Below are positions 34,167-43,418 of a DNA stretch of 64,000 bases, piece by piece (position 1 is the stretch's first letter; each line of letters begins with the position of its first letter). Position numbers and translations under genes: made by a program. Origin of the DNA: Rhizobium mayense (GTDB lineage: Bacteria > Pseudomonadota > Alphaproteobacteria > Rhizobiales > Rhizobiaceae); NCBI RefSeq assembly GCF_030272705.1, contig NZ_JARFYM010000029.1, positions 24,503-88,502 of the forward strand, written 5' to 3'. The notes below the pieces were generated by a model. It saw only the letters and a program-made list of their open reading frames with translations, searched no databases and was not told where the DNA came from.

Positions 34167-35606
34167 ATGCAGTATTTAGCAAACCTTCTCCAGCGCCAAA
34201 GGCAATCGCTGGTTATCACGCCCCAGCTCATCCAATCCATACGCTTGCTGCAACTGGCGCACGGCGAACTGCGTCAGTTCGTCGAGCAGGAAATAGAGAA
34301 AAACCCCTTTCTGGAGCTGGCATCAAGCGACGGCATGGCTTCTGACGATGTCGTGTCGACTTCGGAAAGCAGCCCGGACATCGGCGCACAGGACAGCAAG
34401 GTTGATGCGCCGACACGGCGCGACGCCCCCGAGCCGCTCGGGGAATGGAAATCAATTCGAAATACAACCAATGCTTCGTCAGAGCAGCGCCCGGCCTTCG
34501 AGGAGTTTGCTGCCTCGACCGAAACATTGCACGACGATGTCGCTCGGCAGATCGCCTTGACTGCATTTACCTCTCGAGATCGGCTGATTGCCGGCGCGCT
34601 CGCCAATCATCTGGAAGACACCGGATATCTTCAGGTGAACCTTTCGGAGCTGGCGGCGAGTCTCGATGCCCGCGAAGATGAGCTCGAACGGGTTCTCGCA
34701 ACCTTGCAGCTTTTCGATCCACCTGGAATTTTTGCACGAACTCTTAGCGAATGCCTCGAGATACAGTTGCGCCAGCGAGATCGGTTCGACCCCGCTATGG
34801 AAGCGCTGGTTGCCAATCTTGAGCTGGTCGCGCAACGCGACTTTCGCGCATTGAAACGGCGCTGCGGCGTCGACGAAGAAGACCTTCTCGACATGTTGCA
34901 TGAAATCCGAACACTGGATCCCAGGCCTGGAAATCGCTTCCAGTCCGGAAGACCGGAAGCCATCATCCCCGACGTCAGGGTCATGCCTTCCACCGGAGGC
35001 GGGTGGCAAATCGAGCTCAATCCCGACATGCTGCCCAAAGTGCTCATCAATCAAACCTATTTTGCCGAGGTCTCTCGTCTGACCGCGCATGATCCGCAAG
35101 ATCAGGCATTCCTCAATGAATGCTTCCAAAACGCGAACTGGTTGGTTCGCAGTCTCGATCAGCGCGCCAAGACGATCCTTAAGGTAGCGACCGAAATCGT
35201 CCGTCAGCAGGATGTCTTTCTGGAACACGGCATCGCGCATCTTCGGCCGCTCAATCTCAAGACTGTCGCTGACGCGATCGAGATGCATGAGTCGACCGTA
35301 AGCCGAGTGACCTCGAATAAATACATCCTCACCCCACGCGGCGTGTTCGAACTGAAGTATTTTTTCACGGTCGCGATTGCCTCCTCTGAAGGCGGCGAGG
35401 CACACTCAGCCGAAGCTATCCGCCATCGCATCAAGGCGATGATCGCCGCGGAAACGGAAGACAATGTGCTTTCCGATGACAGCATGGTCGCCCAACTTAG
35501 GGCAAGCGGAATCGATATTGCGCGACGTACCGTCGCAAAATATCGCGAAGTAATGAACATCCCCTCCTCCGTGCAACGTCGCCGCGAGATGCGTGCAGGC
35601 TTGTAA
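34167..35606 (+). CDS. rpoN: RNA polymerase sigma-54 factor, symbiotic copy RpoN2
   Basis: 479-aa sigma-54. The activator-binding N-terminal region reads QRQSLVITPQLIQSIRLLQL; the HTH area is TVADAIEMHESTVSRVTSNK; and the RpoN box ARRTVAKYRE sits at residues 452-461. Lengths and regions are normal. Starts 70 bases after prxS and probably shares its sigma-54 promoter, so it can sustain its own synthesis once NifA is active. A chromosomal rpoN is presumed elsewhere. Confidence 0.95.
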   Translation: MQYLANLLQRQRQSLVITPQLIQSIRLLQLAHGELRQFVEQEIEKNPFLELASSDGMASDDVVSTSESSPDIGAQDSKVDAPTRRDAPEPLGEWKSIRNTTNASSEQRPAFEEFAASTETLHDDVARQIALTAFTSRDRLIAGALANHLEDTGYLQVNLSELAASLDAREDELERVLATLQLFDPPGIFARTLSECLEIQLRQRDRFDPAMEALVANLELVAQRDFRALKRRCGVDEEDLLDMLHEIRTLDPRPGNRFQSGRPEAIIPDVRVMPSTGGGWQIELNPDMLPKVLINQTYFAEVSRLTAHDPQDQAFLNECFQNANWLVRSLDQRAKTILKVATEIVRQQDVFLEHGIAHLRPLNLKTVADAIEMHESTVSRVTSNKYILTPRGVFELKYFFTVAIASSEGGEAHSAEAIRHRIKAMIAAETEDNVLSDDSMVAQLRASGIDIARRTVAKYREVMNIPSSVQRRREMRAGL

Positions 35607-35651
35607 TGATGACGTCAGGCCTGATGGTCCCGCACCTCTGGCGAAAGCGGT

Positions 35652-36317
35652 TCAACAACGGCTTTCGCCTTTCTCGGGGCCGAAGCACGCTTCGATCTCG
35701 CTGCATTCCTGACAACTGGGAGAGGCGCACAACGAAAAGCCTTCAGCCTCGCAGAGCTTGCGGTAGAGGTACTTCTTCCATCTCATGTTGTTCGCGTTTC
35801 CGGCCGCCAGCATCGGAAAATGCGTGGCGAACAAGCGGCCGAGGTCGGCTCGGTCAAGGAGGCCAAGGTTCTGCCAAAGATGGTCGTCGCGCAGGGCGCG
35901 TCGGGCAATGATTTTGGCAAAGCGGGCGCTGGCCGGGTCGTTTGGCCGGGCATGCGCCAGTAGCAGGCCGCGCAGAAGCTCTTCCTCCGTACCGAGCTCT
36001 GGATCGCTCGCCGCCTCAGGGGAGAACGCCTCGACCAGTCCGGCGGGGAAATTCCGCCCCAGGATGTCCCGCAGCTCGGCAGGAGAAAGGCCGGTTGCCT
36101 CGGTCGCCGACGCCTGGCCAGCCTCGATCTCCTCAAGCGCCTGCGAAAAGACACAGGCAAGCACATATTCGTCAAAATCCATCTCGATGTCCATTCGCAG
36201 CCACCGCCCGACATTGGGTGACTGTGAGTATTGCTGCCGACTGGGCTGATAGGACATCCGTATTCCGCGATTGATGTCATTTCCCTTTAAAACCTGAATC
36301 TGATGCAGATCTGACAT
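35652..36317 (-). CDS. nifQ: Molybdenum donor protein NifQ
   Basis: 221 aa from the ATG at 36317, which follows GAAGGA. NifQ carries a Mo-Fe-S cluster and supplies molybdenum for FeMo-co. The C-terminal motif C-x4-C-x2-C-x5-C (CASPSCQECSEIEACFG) is intact, as is the DDHLWQNLGL...RADLGRLFATHFP region. Convergent with rpoN2 and preceded by its own sigma-54 promoter. Confidence 0.93.
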   Translation of the reverse strand: MSDLHQIQVLKGNDINRGIRMSYQPSRQQYSQSPNVGRWLRMDIEMDFDEYVLACVFSQALEEIEAGQASATEATGLSPAELRDILGRNFPAGLVEAFSPEAASDPELGTEEELLRGLLLAHARPNDPASARFAKIIARRALRDDHLWQNLGLLDRADLGRLFATHFPMLAAGNANNMRWKKYLYRKLCEAEGFSLCASPSCQECSEIEACFGPEKGESRC

Positions 36318-36381
36318 GGCGCGTTCATTCCTTCGCTCATTGATCAGGGCCGGCTGCTGTAGGCGGCCGCCACGAGAGAGT

Positions 36382-36397
36382 TTCAAAAATTATGCCA
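36382..36397 (-). promoter_or_regulatory. Sigma-54 promoter of nifQ
   Basis: Minus strand TGGCAT, five bases, TTGAA. Lies 65 bases upstream of the nifQ ATG, with a NifA site 92 bases further up. Confidence 0.8.
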
Positions 36398-36488
36398 GCC
36401 TGGCCAAACAACCGCGTCGGGCACAACTTTCCGGTGTTTTTTCAACCACTTCATAAGTGTGCGCAAAGGATTTCGATTCGACATCGGA

Positions 36489-36504
36489 TGTCGCCTAATC
36501 GACA
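36489..36504. promoter_or_regulatory. NifA upstream activator site shared by nifQ and iscN
   Basis: Exact TGT-N10-ACA (TGT CGCCTAATCG ACA) between the two divergent sigma-54 promoters; the spacing to nifQ (about 92 bases) is typical, to iscN (about 227) long. Confidence 0.8.
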
Positions 36505-36730
36505 AACTCGACAGCCGCCCTTGGTGCCGAGCCTTTCGCGGTGAACTGCCACGAGAGTTCTCGCAGCGACGATGACGGCCCCGGCGGGAAGATGGCGCAT
36601 GGATACTTTGGCGGGCGTCCTGGAATTCACAGCTGATCGCCCGGCTTTTTAGGATGCTTGCGGTTCAACGATATCGGACACCCGCATATTATCGGTAGAA
36701 AGATCCAACTGTTTGCGAAGGTTTTCTCTT

Positions 36731-36746
36731 TGGCACGGTAGATGCA
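36731..36746 (+). promoter_or_regulatory. Sigma-54 promoter of iscN-nifU-nifS
   Basis: TGGCAC, five bases, ATGCA on plus; one mismatch in the -12 element. Ends 43 bases before the iscN ATG. Confidence 0.72.
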
Positions 36747-36788
36747 CGGTCGTTCGCGAATTTGCAAACGACCAATGAGAACCATTAC

Positions 36789-37109
36789 ATGATCACGCTC
36801 ACCGAGAATGCCGTTGCCGCCATGAAGACTGCGCTCAGCGGAGGGGGCGAGCCTGCGCAAGGCGTGCGCATCACGGTCGAGCCCGGTGGCTGCGCTGGGC
36901 TCAAATACTTGATGGGACTGGAAGGCGGCCCGCGCGAAGGCGACGCAATCATTGAGACAGACGGGGTCAGGCTGTTCGTGGACGTGGGCTCCCAGCCACA
37001 TGTCAACGGCATGACCGTCGACTTCGTCATGGGGCTGGAGTCCTCCGGCTTCATCTTCGACAATCCCAACGCGGCAGACAAGTGCGCTTGTGGCAAGTCC
37101 TTCACCTGA
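36789..37109 (+). CDS. iscN: HesB/IscA-type iron-sulfur carrier (IscN)
   Basis: 106-aa A-type carrier that helps deliver Fe-S clusters. The three ligand cysteines are present: C35 in EPGGCAGLKY and the C-terminal C99 and C101 in CACGKSF. The ATG at 36789 is preferred over an upstream TTG. In R. etli iscN is cotranscribed with nifU and nifS, matching the order seen here. Confidence 0.9.
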   Translation: MITLTENAVAAMKTALSGGGEPAQGVRITVEPGGCAGLKYLMGLEGGPREGDAIIETDGVRLFVDVGSQPHVNGMTVDFVMGLESSGFIFDNPNAADKCACGKSFT

Positions 37110-37134
37110 TCATCTGGGATTGGTGTGAAAAGTC

Positions 37135-37797
37135 ATGCGGAACAATCGCGATAAGCTCAAGAAATCATCTTGCGATCACAAGGGCGCCCGCGTTCTGCAA
37201 ACCGCCAATCCCGAAAGCAACGGTGGCGCGGTTGTCTGCGGCAACGCGCTTGGATTGGTGATGAGATTCGATCAGCCGATGGAAGCAATCACTGCCGCAA
37301 AATTACAGGCGCTCTGCAGCCGTTTCGCGATCGCCTGCTCGTCGGATTTGATCGAATTCATCATCGGCAAAACCGCGCTGCGTATCATCAATTACGACTT
37401 AGCGGATTTTCTCGATCGGCCGCCCTTCGCAGGCTCGCCATCATCGACCGGGTCATTTGCGATGCGAAGTCGCACGTCCCGGCCAGGTGCTTCGAAGCTG
37501 CCGAAGAAGCGGTTGTTGAGGTCGCTGCGGCGTTGGTCGTCGAAGGCTTCCTTGCGTCAGAAAAGAGCTGGGCGGCAGGCACAAAGGAAGGCACCGTACT
37601 CGAGGGCGAGGAAACATTTGTGCAACCGACGATCGTTTGCGGTGGAATCTCGCCGTGGCCGTGGGGCGCATGACGGGGCCCACCTGAAACATTCCGAGCG
37701 GCATCTAAAACTGCCAAATGACGTCGCTGCAACGAGTTCGGGCAATCGAACGCTGCCGCTGTCGTTCTCGCCTGACGGAAAAATGAAGACCACTTAG
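37135..37797 (+). pseudogene. nifU: Degenerate nifU-like gene
   Basis: Occupies the nifU position between iscN and nifS. The first 100 codons keep parts of the NifU/IscU scaffold (GGAVVCGNALGLVMRFDQPM for the first Cys block; FAIACSSDLIEFIIGKTALR and IINYDLADFLDRPP for the helix region), but the second Cys block (usually FGCGSA) lacks Cys and the third (HCSV) is missing. After about 37435 the frame becomes Arg/Lys-rich and non-NifU, while a neighbouring frame (ending 37673) stays open. The redox-ferredoxin-like and C-terminal NifU domains are not seen. Probably a decayed gene; a shortened functional product cannot be excluded. Confidence 0.6.
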
Positions 37798-37826
37798 CGT
37801 CATTCGGTCAACTGAGGATTGCCTCG

Positions 37827-39053
37827 ATGAGGTCTGTATATCTCGACAACAATGCAACGACGCGAGTCGATCCGGAAGTGGTGCAAACGATGCTGCCGTT
37901 CTTTACGGATCAATTCGCCAATCCGTCGTCCGGTCACAATTTTGGCTCGTCGGCCAGCGCGGCCATCACGGCCGCGCGCCGGCAACTGCAAGCACTGATC
38001 GGCGCGGAGTTTGAGCATGAGATCGTCTTTACCTCCGGCGGGACGGAAAGCGATAACGCAGCGATCCTGTCGGCGCTCGAAATTATGCCCGACCGCACAC
38101 AAATCGTGACGTCCGTCGTCGAACATCCGGCCGTGCTGACGCTATGTGCGCATCTTGAGAAGAGGGGCGGCATTAAGGTGCACAGGATTCCAGTCGACCA
38201 GCATGGTCGCCTCGACCTCCAAGCCTACCGGATGGCCCTCTCTCCCCATGTTGCAATCGTCTCGATCATGTGGGCGAACAATGAAACCGGCACGATCTTC
38301 CCGGTCGCCCAACTCGCCAGTTTGGCCAAGGAGGTCGGCGCCATTTTCCACACAGACGCGGTACAGGCGGTTGGAAAACTTCCGATAAATCTGAAATCGA
38401 GTGCGATCGACATGCTGTCGCTCTCCGGCCATAAACTGCATGGCCCCAAAGGGATCGGCGCGCTGTGGGTAAGGCGCGGCGTGCGCTTCGAGGCGATGAT
38501 CAAGGGGGGGCACCAGGAGCGCGGCCGGCGCGCGGGCACGGAGAACACCGCAGGCATCGTCGGGCTCGGCAAGGCCGCCGAACTTGCCTTGAAATTCATG
38601 CAGGACGAAAACAGCCGGGTAAGATCACTGCGAGATCGCCTGGAGGAAGGGCTTCTGCGGCGCATCCCAGATGCGTTCGCCACCGGCGCACCATTGGAGC
38701 GGTTACCGAACACATCAAATATCGCTTTCGAACAAGTCGAAGCTGATGGCATACTCCTTCTCCTTGATCGCTATGGCATCGCCTGCTCCTCCGGTTCCGC
38801 TTGCACGTCTGACTCGCCGGAGCCGAGCCACGTCCTGACGGCGATGGACATTCCCCATATTTCGGCACTCGGAGTCATCCGTTTCTCCCTGTCGCGTGAC
38901 AACTGCGAGGACGACATAGACTACGTGCTCGACGTTTTACCTGGAATTGTCAGCGATCTGCGTGGCCCTTCTTCAGTTACGGCGAAACGGGCAAAGCATC
39001 GAAGGCCTTTGGGGTTTGTTGACCCGAAGGAGAAGGGCAGAAATCCCTCATGA
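37827..39053 (+). CDS. nifS: Cysteine desulfurase NifS
   Basis: PLP enzyme that takes sulfur from cysteine for nitrogenase Fe-S clusters. The PLP Lys203 is in LSGHKLHGPKG; the active Cys325 lies in CSSGSAC, the same number as in Azotobacter NifS. Other blocks: YLDNNATTRVDP, TSGGTESDN, EHPAVL, NNETG. 408 aa, with a short basic tail. Third gene behind the iscN promoter. Confidence 0.96.
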   Translation: MRSVYLDNNATTRVDPEVVQTMLPFFTDQFANPSSGHNFGSSASAAITAARRQLQALIGAEFEHEIVFTSGGTESDNAAILSALEIMPDRTQIVTSVVEHPAVLTLCAHLEKRGGIKVHRIPVDQHGRLDLQAYRMALSPHVAIVSIMWANNETGTIFPVAQLASLAKEVGAIFHTDAVQAVGKLPINLKSSAIDMLSLSGHKLHGPKGIGALWVRRGVRFEAMIKGGHQERGRRAGTENTAGIVGLGKAAELALKFMQDENSRVRSLRDRLEEGLLRRIPDAFATGAPLERLPNTSNIAFEQVEADGILLLLDRYGIACSSGSACTSDSPEPSHVLTAMDIPHISALGVIRFSLSRDNCEDDIDYVLDVLPGIVSDLRGPSSVTAKRAKHRRPLGFVDPKEKGRNPS

Positions 39054-39249
39054 ATCGATCGCGATCCCTTCAAACTATACGAAGCCGCCTGACTGCAACG
39101 ACGTCACTCGCCTCCCCTGACGAAGGCGGAAAACTCCGACTTGCCAGCCGCGTGATGCCAGGAGCCTGAGGAATGTTCGTCGGCGGTTTTCGCAGAGCTA
39201 ATGGCCCCGAACTCAGCAGAGACCACCATTTCCGATTAGGGAGAATGCC
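39054..39249. other. nifS-nifW intergenic region
   Basis: No promoter matching sigma-54 or UAS consensus was recognised; nifW may be read from the nifS transcript. Ends with GGGAGAA before the nifW ATG. Confidence 0.4.
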
Positions 39250-39633
39250 ATGAGCAGTTGTTACAAGAGCAGCCGAACCATCGACGCTACCGAAATTCTC
39301 GCGCGGTTGAAAAAATTGTCCGCTGCGGAGGAATTTTTCGAACTCCTTGACGTTTCCTTTGATCCCAAGGTGCTTGACGTCTCACGGCTCCACATCATGA
39401 AGCGTATGGGACAATATCTGGCCGAAGAAGATTTCTCCGATGTCCCGGAGCAAGTCGTTGCTGCCCGGGCCCGCGCCATGCTTGAACGTGCCTACGAAGA
39501 TTTTGCGACGTCCTCCCCACTTACACAGCGCGTCTTCAAGGTACTCAAAGATCACGATCCCGCCAGACCAAGCCAACCGGGCCACGCCTTCGTGCCATTC
39601 CATTCCATCCTGAAGCGTTTCGGCAAGGAATGA
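39250..39633 (+). CDS. nifW: Nitrogenase-stabilising protein NifW
   Basis: 127 aa. NifW helps protect or assemble the MoFe protein, notably against oxygen. Family blocks LSAAEEFFELLDVSFDPKVL, VSRLHIMKRMGQYL and HAFVPFHSI are present. Preceded by GGGAGAA. Next gene fixA is 180 bases downstream with its own promoter. Confidence 0.93.
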   Translation: MSSCYKSSRTIDATEILARLKKLSAAEEFFELLDVSFDPKVLDVSRLHIMKRMGQYLAEEDFSDVPEQVVAARARAMLERAYEDFATSSPLTQRVFKVLKDHDPARPSQPGHAFVPFHSILKRFGKE

Positions 39634-39659
39634 ATGCGACATGGTTGCGGCTTGAACGA

Positions 39660-39675
39660 TGTCGAAAAGCCGACA
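39660..39675. promoter_or_regulatory. NifA upstream activator site of fixABCX
   Basis: Exact TGT-N10-ACA (TGT CGAAAAGCCG ACA), 72 bases upstream of the fixA -24 element. Confidence 0.8.
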
Positions 39676-39747
39676 AACCCGGTATCAGCGCCGGCACCCC
39701 TATAGAAAACATCGGAATTTCAAAGGGATGGGAAAGCTAAGAAGGGT

Positions 39748-39763
39748 TGGCACAGATGGTGCT
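39748..39763 (+). promoter_or_regulatory. Sigma-54 promoter of fixABCX
   Basis: TGGCAC, five bases, GTGCT on plus; GG-N10-GC spacing is kept. Ends 51 bases before the fixA ATG. Confidence 0.75.
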
Positions 39764-39814
39764 TTGCAAAAGATCGAGTACCGAACCCGTCATTCGAACA
39801 GGAGCGAAGAGACC

Positions 39815-40666
39815 ATGCACGTTGTCGTCTGTATCAAGCAGGTGCCGGACTCCGCCCAGATACGCGTCCATCCTGTGACGAATACGATTATGCGCCAGGG
39901 TGTGCCGACCATCATAAATCCTTACGATCTGTTCGCCCTTGAAGAAGCATTACGGTTGCGCGACGCCCACGGCGGCGAGGTCACAGTTCTTACTATGGGT
40001 CCGCCTATGGCAGAGGATTCGTTGCGCAAGGCGCTTACCTACGGCGCAGATAGGGCGATACTGTTGACCGACCGCCATTTCGCCGGTTCCGATACGTTAG
40101 CAACCTCTTTTGCTCTTTCGCAGGCGATCGCGAAGATTGGCGAGACCTTCGGCGCGCCCGACATCGTCTTCACGGGCAAGCAGACGATCGACGGCGACAC
40201 CGCCCAGGTCGGGCCCGGCATCGCCAAGCGCCTCGATCTCCTGCAGCTCACCTACGTCTCAAAAATCGCCTCCATCGATCTGGAGGCGCGCGAAATCAAA
40301 GTCGACCGCCGATCGGAAGGAGGCACGCAGATGCTGCATGGCAGGCTTCCCTGCCTCATCACCATGCTGGAAGGCACCAACGAGATCCGCCGCGGCTCGC
40401 TCGACGACGCGCTACGCGCTGCACGCAGCCCGATTGTAAAGTGGAGCGCAGCCGATGCCGGCATTGAGGACCTGAGCAAGTGCGGGCTGCGTGGTTCGCC
40501 GACGGTCGTCAAACGCGTCTTTGCCCCTACAGCCCGGGTGGAAAAGGCGGAGCAAATCACCACGGCCGATAAGGGCCTGATCGATCTTGCCGATGAGTTG
40601 ATCGTCGAAATCTTCGCCCGTCAGCCGGCGCTGGAACAGGAACTCGCCTTCGACGCTAGCGCCTAA
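39815..40666 (+). CDS. fixA: Electron transfer flavoprotein beta-type subunit FixA
   Basis: 283 aa. FixAB is an ETF-like bifurcating flavoprotein that with FixCX sends electrons to nitrogenase. MHVVVCIKQVPDSAQIRVHP, DLFALEEALRLRD, GADRAILLTD and GKQTIDGDTAQVGPGIA are ETF-beta blocks. The start at 39815 is chosen because similarity begins there and a GGAGCGAAGAGACC precedes it; the open frame extends back through the promoter. Confidence 0.95.
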   Translation: MHVVVCIKQVPDSAQIRVHPVTNTIMRQGVPTIINPYDLFALEEALRLRDAHGGEVTVLTMGPPMAEDSLRKALTYGADRAILLTDRHFAGSDTLATSFALSQAIAKIGETFGAPDIVFTGKQTIDGDTAQVGPGIAKRLDLLQLTYVSKIASIDLEAREIKVDRRSEGGTQMLHGRLPCLITMLEGTNEIRRGSLDDALRAARSPIVKWSAADAGIEDLSKCGLRGSPTVVKRVFAPTARVEKAEQITTADKGLIDLADELIVEIFARQPALEQELAFDASA

Positions 40667-40683
40667 CGGCTAGGAGCACGACA

Positions 40684-41790
40684 TTGACTGCAACTCAGGA
40701 AACACCTCCTCCTGTCGCCGGCCGTGCCGGCATGAAGAAAGAACTTCCGGAGCATTTCAAGGACTATCGACACGTTTGGGTCTTCATGGAACTGGAGCGC
40801 GGGCATGTCCATCCCGTCTCCTTCGAACTGCTAGGCGAAGGCCGCAAGCTCGCAGACCAGCTAGGCGCCGACCTTGCAGGCGTCGTTCTCGGACCTCCGG
40901 GAGACGCCACACAGCATGCCATTGCCGAGGCCTTTGCTTATGGCGCCGACGTTGCCTACCTCGTCGAGGCCCCGCTGCTCGCGGACTATCGGAACGAGCC
41001 TTTCACCAAAGCACTGACGAATCTCGTCGTCACCTACAAACCTGAGATTCTGCTTCTCGGTGCGACGACGCTTGGCCGTGACCTTGCCGGTTCCGTGGCG
41101 ACAACCTTGTTCACAGGTCTTACGGCCGATTGCACCGAACTCGACGTGGATACGGACGGTTCCCTTGCCGCAACGCGGCCGACTTTTGGCGGCTCTCTTC
41201 TTTGCACAATCTACACGCTCAACTGCCGACCGCAGATGGCGACAGTGCGGCCCAGGGTCATGGAGATGCCGCAGCGCATGAATAGGCCGATCGGATGCGT
41301 CATTCAGCACGAGGTGCCGATGTTCGAGGAAGAGATCGTCACCAAAGTCCTCGGGTTCCTTTCCGATGGCCAGTCGGCTAATTCCAATCTCGCCTATGCC
41401 GATGTCGTGGTGGGCGGGGGCTTGGGGCTCGGTACGGCGGAAAACCTCAAGCTTGTGAAGAATCTCGCGCGGGTGATTGGAGCCGAATATGGCTGTTCGC
41501 GGCCGCTGGTCCAGAAGGGCTGGATGCCGGCAGATCGGCAGATCGGTCAAACCGGCAAAACCATCCGGCCGAAGCTCTATATAGCGGCCGGGATTTCCGG
41601 CGCCATCCAGCACCGGGTTGGCGTCGGGGGAGCTGATCTTATTGTGGCAATCAACACCGACCCGAACGCGCCGATTTTCGACTTCGCCCACCTCGGGGTC
41701 GTTACGGATGCGATCCGCTTCCTGCCGGCACTGACTGATGTTTTCACCCAACGGCTGTCGCCGCACAGTCGCGATAAGCTTGCGAACTAG
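40684..41790 (+). CDS. fixB: Electron transfer flavoprotein alpha-type subunit FixB
   Basis: 368 aa from a TTG start with GGAG seven bases before it; an ATG at 40732 is the alternative. ETF-alpha FAD domain is clear at the C-terminus: GGGLGLGTAENLKLV, GCSRPLVQKGWMPADRQIGQ, LYIAAGISGAIQHRVG and INTDPNAPIFDFAHLG. N-terminal HVWVFMELERGHVHPVSFEL is typical for FixB. 17 bases after fixA. Confidence 0.95.
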   Translation: MTATQETPPPVAGRAGMKKELPEHFKDYRHVWVFMELERGHVHPVSFELLGEGRKLADQLGADLAGVVLGPPGDATQHAIAEAFAYGADVAYLVEAPLLADYRNEPFTKALTNLVVTYKPEILLLGATTLGRDLAGSVATTLFTGLTADCTELDVDTDGSLAATRPTFGGSLLCTIYTLNCRPQMATVRPRVMEMPQRMNRPIGCVIQHEVPMFEEEIVTKVLGFLSDGQSANSNLAYADVVVGGGLGLGTAENLKLVKNLARVIGAEYGCSRPLVQKGWMPADRQIGQTGKTIRPKLYIAAGISGAIQHRVGVGGADLIVAINTDPNAPIFDFAHLGVVTDAIRFLPALTDVFTQRLSPHSRDKLAN

Positions 41791-41801
41791 GGGACAGGGC
41801 C

Positions 41802-43106
41802 ATGAGTGAGGAAAAGTTTGACGCCATTGTCATTGGCGCCGGCATGGCCGGCAACGCAGCTGCTTACACGATGGCAAGCCGTGGCCTCAAGGTGCTGCAG
41901 TTGGAGCGTGGTGAATATCCGGGCTCCAAGAATGTTCAGGGCGCCATCATGTACGCGAACATGCTGGAAAAAATCATCCCCGATTTTCGAGATGATGCGC
42001 CTCTCGAGCGGCATCTGGTCGAGCAGCGCTTCTGGATGATGGATGACACGTCCCACGTCGGGATACAATACCGATCGGATGACTTCAACGAATCGCGGCC
42101 CGAGCGCTACACAATCATTCGTGCCCAGTTCGACCGGTGGTTTTCGCGCAAGGTGCGCGCGGCCGGAGCGACGGTCCTCTGCGAGACGACCGCGACGGAA
42201 CTCGCGCACGAAGGCGGCAAGGTGATCGGTGTGCGCACCGACCGTACCGGCGACATCATCCTTGCGGACACGGTCGTTCTCGCAGAAGGCGCCAATGGAC
42301 TGCTTGGCACACGGGCCGGTTTGCGTCAGACGCCGACACCTGAGAGCGTGGCGCTGGCAGTCAAGGAAATTCACTTTCTGCCAGAAGATGTGATCGATCA
42401 GCGGTTCGGTCTTCACGGCAACGAAGGCTGCGTGATCGAGGCAGCCGGCACCATCTCCCGCGGCATGGCGGGGCTCGCCTTCCTTTATACCAACAAGGAG
42501 TCGATCTCCCTTGGCATCGGCTGTCTCGTCTCCGACTTCGCGGCGACTTGCGAAAGCCCTTATGAGTTGCTCGAAGCATTCAAGAACCATCCGTCGATCA
42601 GGCATCTGATCGCGGGTGCCGAGGTGAAAGAATATGCCGCCCATCTCATTCCCGAAGGTGGGTACAAGGCAATACCCGCTCTCTTCGGCGATGGCTGGGT
42701 CGTTGTCGGCGACGCAGCACAGCTCAATAATGCCGTTCACCGCGAGGGTTCCAATCTTGCCATGACGTCGGGTCGCATCGCCGGGGAGGCTATTTTCGAG
42801 GTGAAGAGCCGCGGAGGTCGAATGACAAAAAAGAATCTCGCCCTTTACAAGACAATGCTGGACGAGTCCTTTGTCATTAAAGATCTTAAGAAATACAAGG
42901 ACATGCCCGCGCTCCTCCATACCAACTCCCGCAATTTTTTCATGACATACCCGAAGTTGATGTCAGAGGCCTCGAAAAATTTCATGCGTGTCGACGGTAC
43001 GCCGAAGATCGAAAATGAAAGAGCGACCACGGCCGCCTTCATAAAGGCGCGTTCGCGCCTGGGGCTGGTCAGTGATGCGGTTCGCCTGGCATTCGCTTGG
43101 CGTTGA
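41802..43106 (+). CDS. fixC: FixC flavoprotein dehydrogenase (ETF-quinone oxidoreductase type)
   Basis: 434 aa. FAD-binding GxGxxG in FDAIVIGAGMAGNAAAYTMA, then GLKVLQLERGEYPGSKNVQG, and the second FAD motif VVGDAAQLNNAVHREGSNLA. Passes electrons to quinone and, with FixX, to ferredoxin or flavodoxin during bifurcation. 11 bases after fixB; the ATG is preceded by GGGGACAGG. Confidence 0.95.
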   Translation: MSEEKFDAIVIGAGMAGNAAAYTMASRGLKVLQLERGEYPGSKNVQGAIMYANMLEKIIPDFRDDAPLERHLVEQRFWMMDDTSHVGIQYRSDDFNESRPERYTIIRAQFDRWFSRKVRAAGATVLCETTATELAHEGGKVIGVRTDRTGDIILADTVVLAEGANGLLGTRAGLRQTPTPESVALAVKEIHFLPEDVIDQRFGLHGNEGCVIEAAGTISRGMAGLAFLYTNKESISLGIGCLVSDFAATCESPYELLEAFKNHPSIRHLIAGAEVKEYAAHLIPEGGYKAIPALFGDGWVVVGDAAQLNNAVHREGSNLAMTSGRIAGEAIFEVKSRGGRMTKKNLALYKTMLDESFVIKDLKKYKDMPALLHTNSRNFFMTYPKLMSEASKNFMRVDGTPKIENERATTAAFIKARSRLGLVSDAVRLAFAWR

Positions 43107-43115
43107 AGGAGAAAT

Positions 43116-43418
43116 ATGATGACCGTTGCAGCGACGAAGTTGCGCGTGGAGGACAAGCTTTTCCAGAACCGCTATCTGGTTGATCCGGGACGTCCGCACA
43201 TCACCGTGCGGCCGCACGAGCATCCGAGTGCGAACCTGCGGGCGTTGACGCGCATCTGCCCGGCGAAATGCTATGAGCTGAATGACAAAGGCCAGGTAGA
43301 GATTGCCGCCGACGGCTGCATGGAGTGTGGCACATGCAGGGTGTTGTGCGAGGCCAGTGGTGAGGTTGTGTGGAACTACCCGCGCGGCGGCTTCGGTGTT
43401 CTTTTCAAGTTCGGGTGA
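43116..43418 (+). CDS. fixX: Ferredoxin-like protein FixX
   Basis: 100 aa, with a second ATG directly after the first. Cys motif CPAKCYEL and MECGTCRVLCEASG hold a [4Fe-4S] cluster as in FixX. GGAGAA precedes the start. Last gene of fixABCX. Confidence 0.94.
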   Translation: MMTVAATKLRVEDKLFQNRYLVDPGRPHITVRPHEHPSANLRALTRICPAKCYELNDKGQVEIAADGCMECGTCRVLCEASGEVVWNYPRGGFGVLFKFG

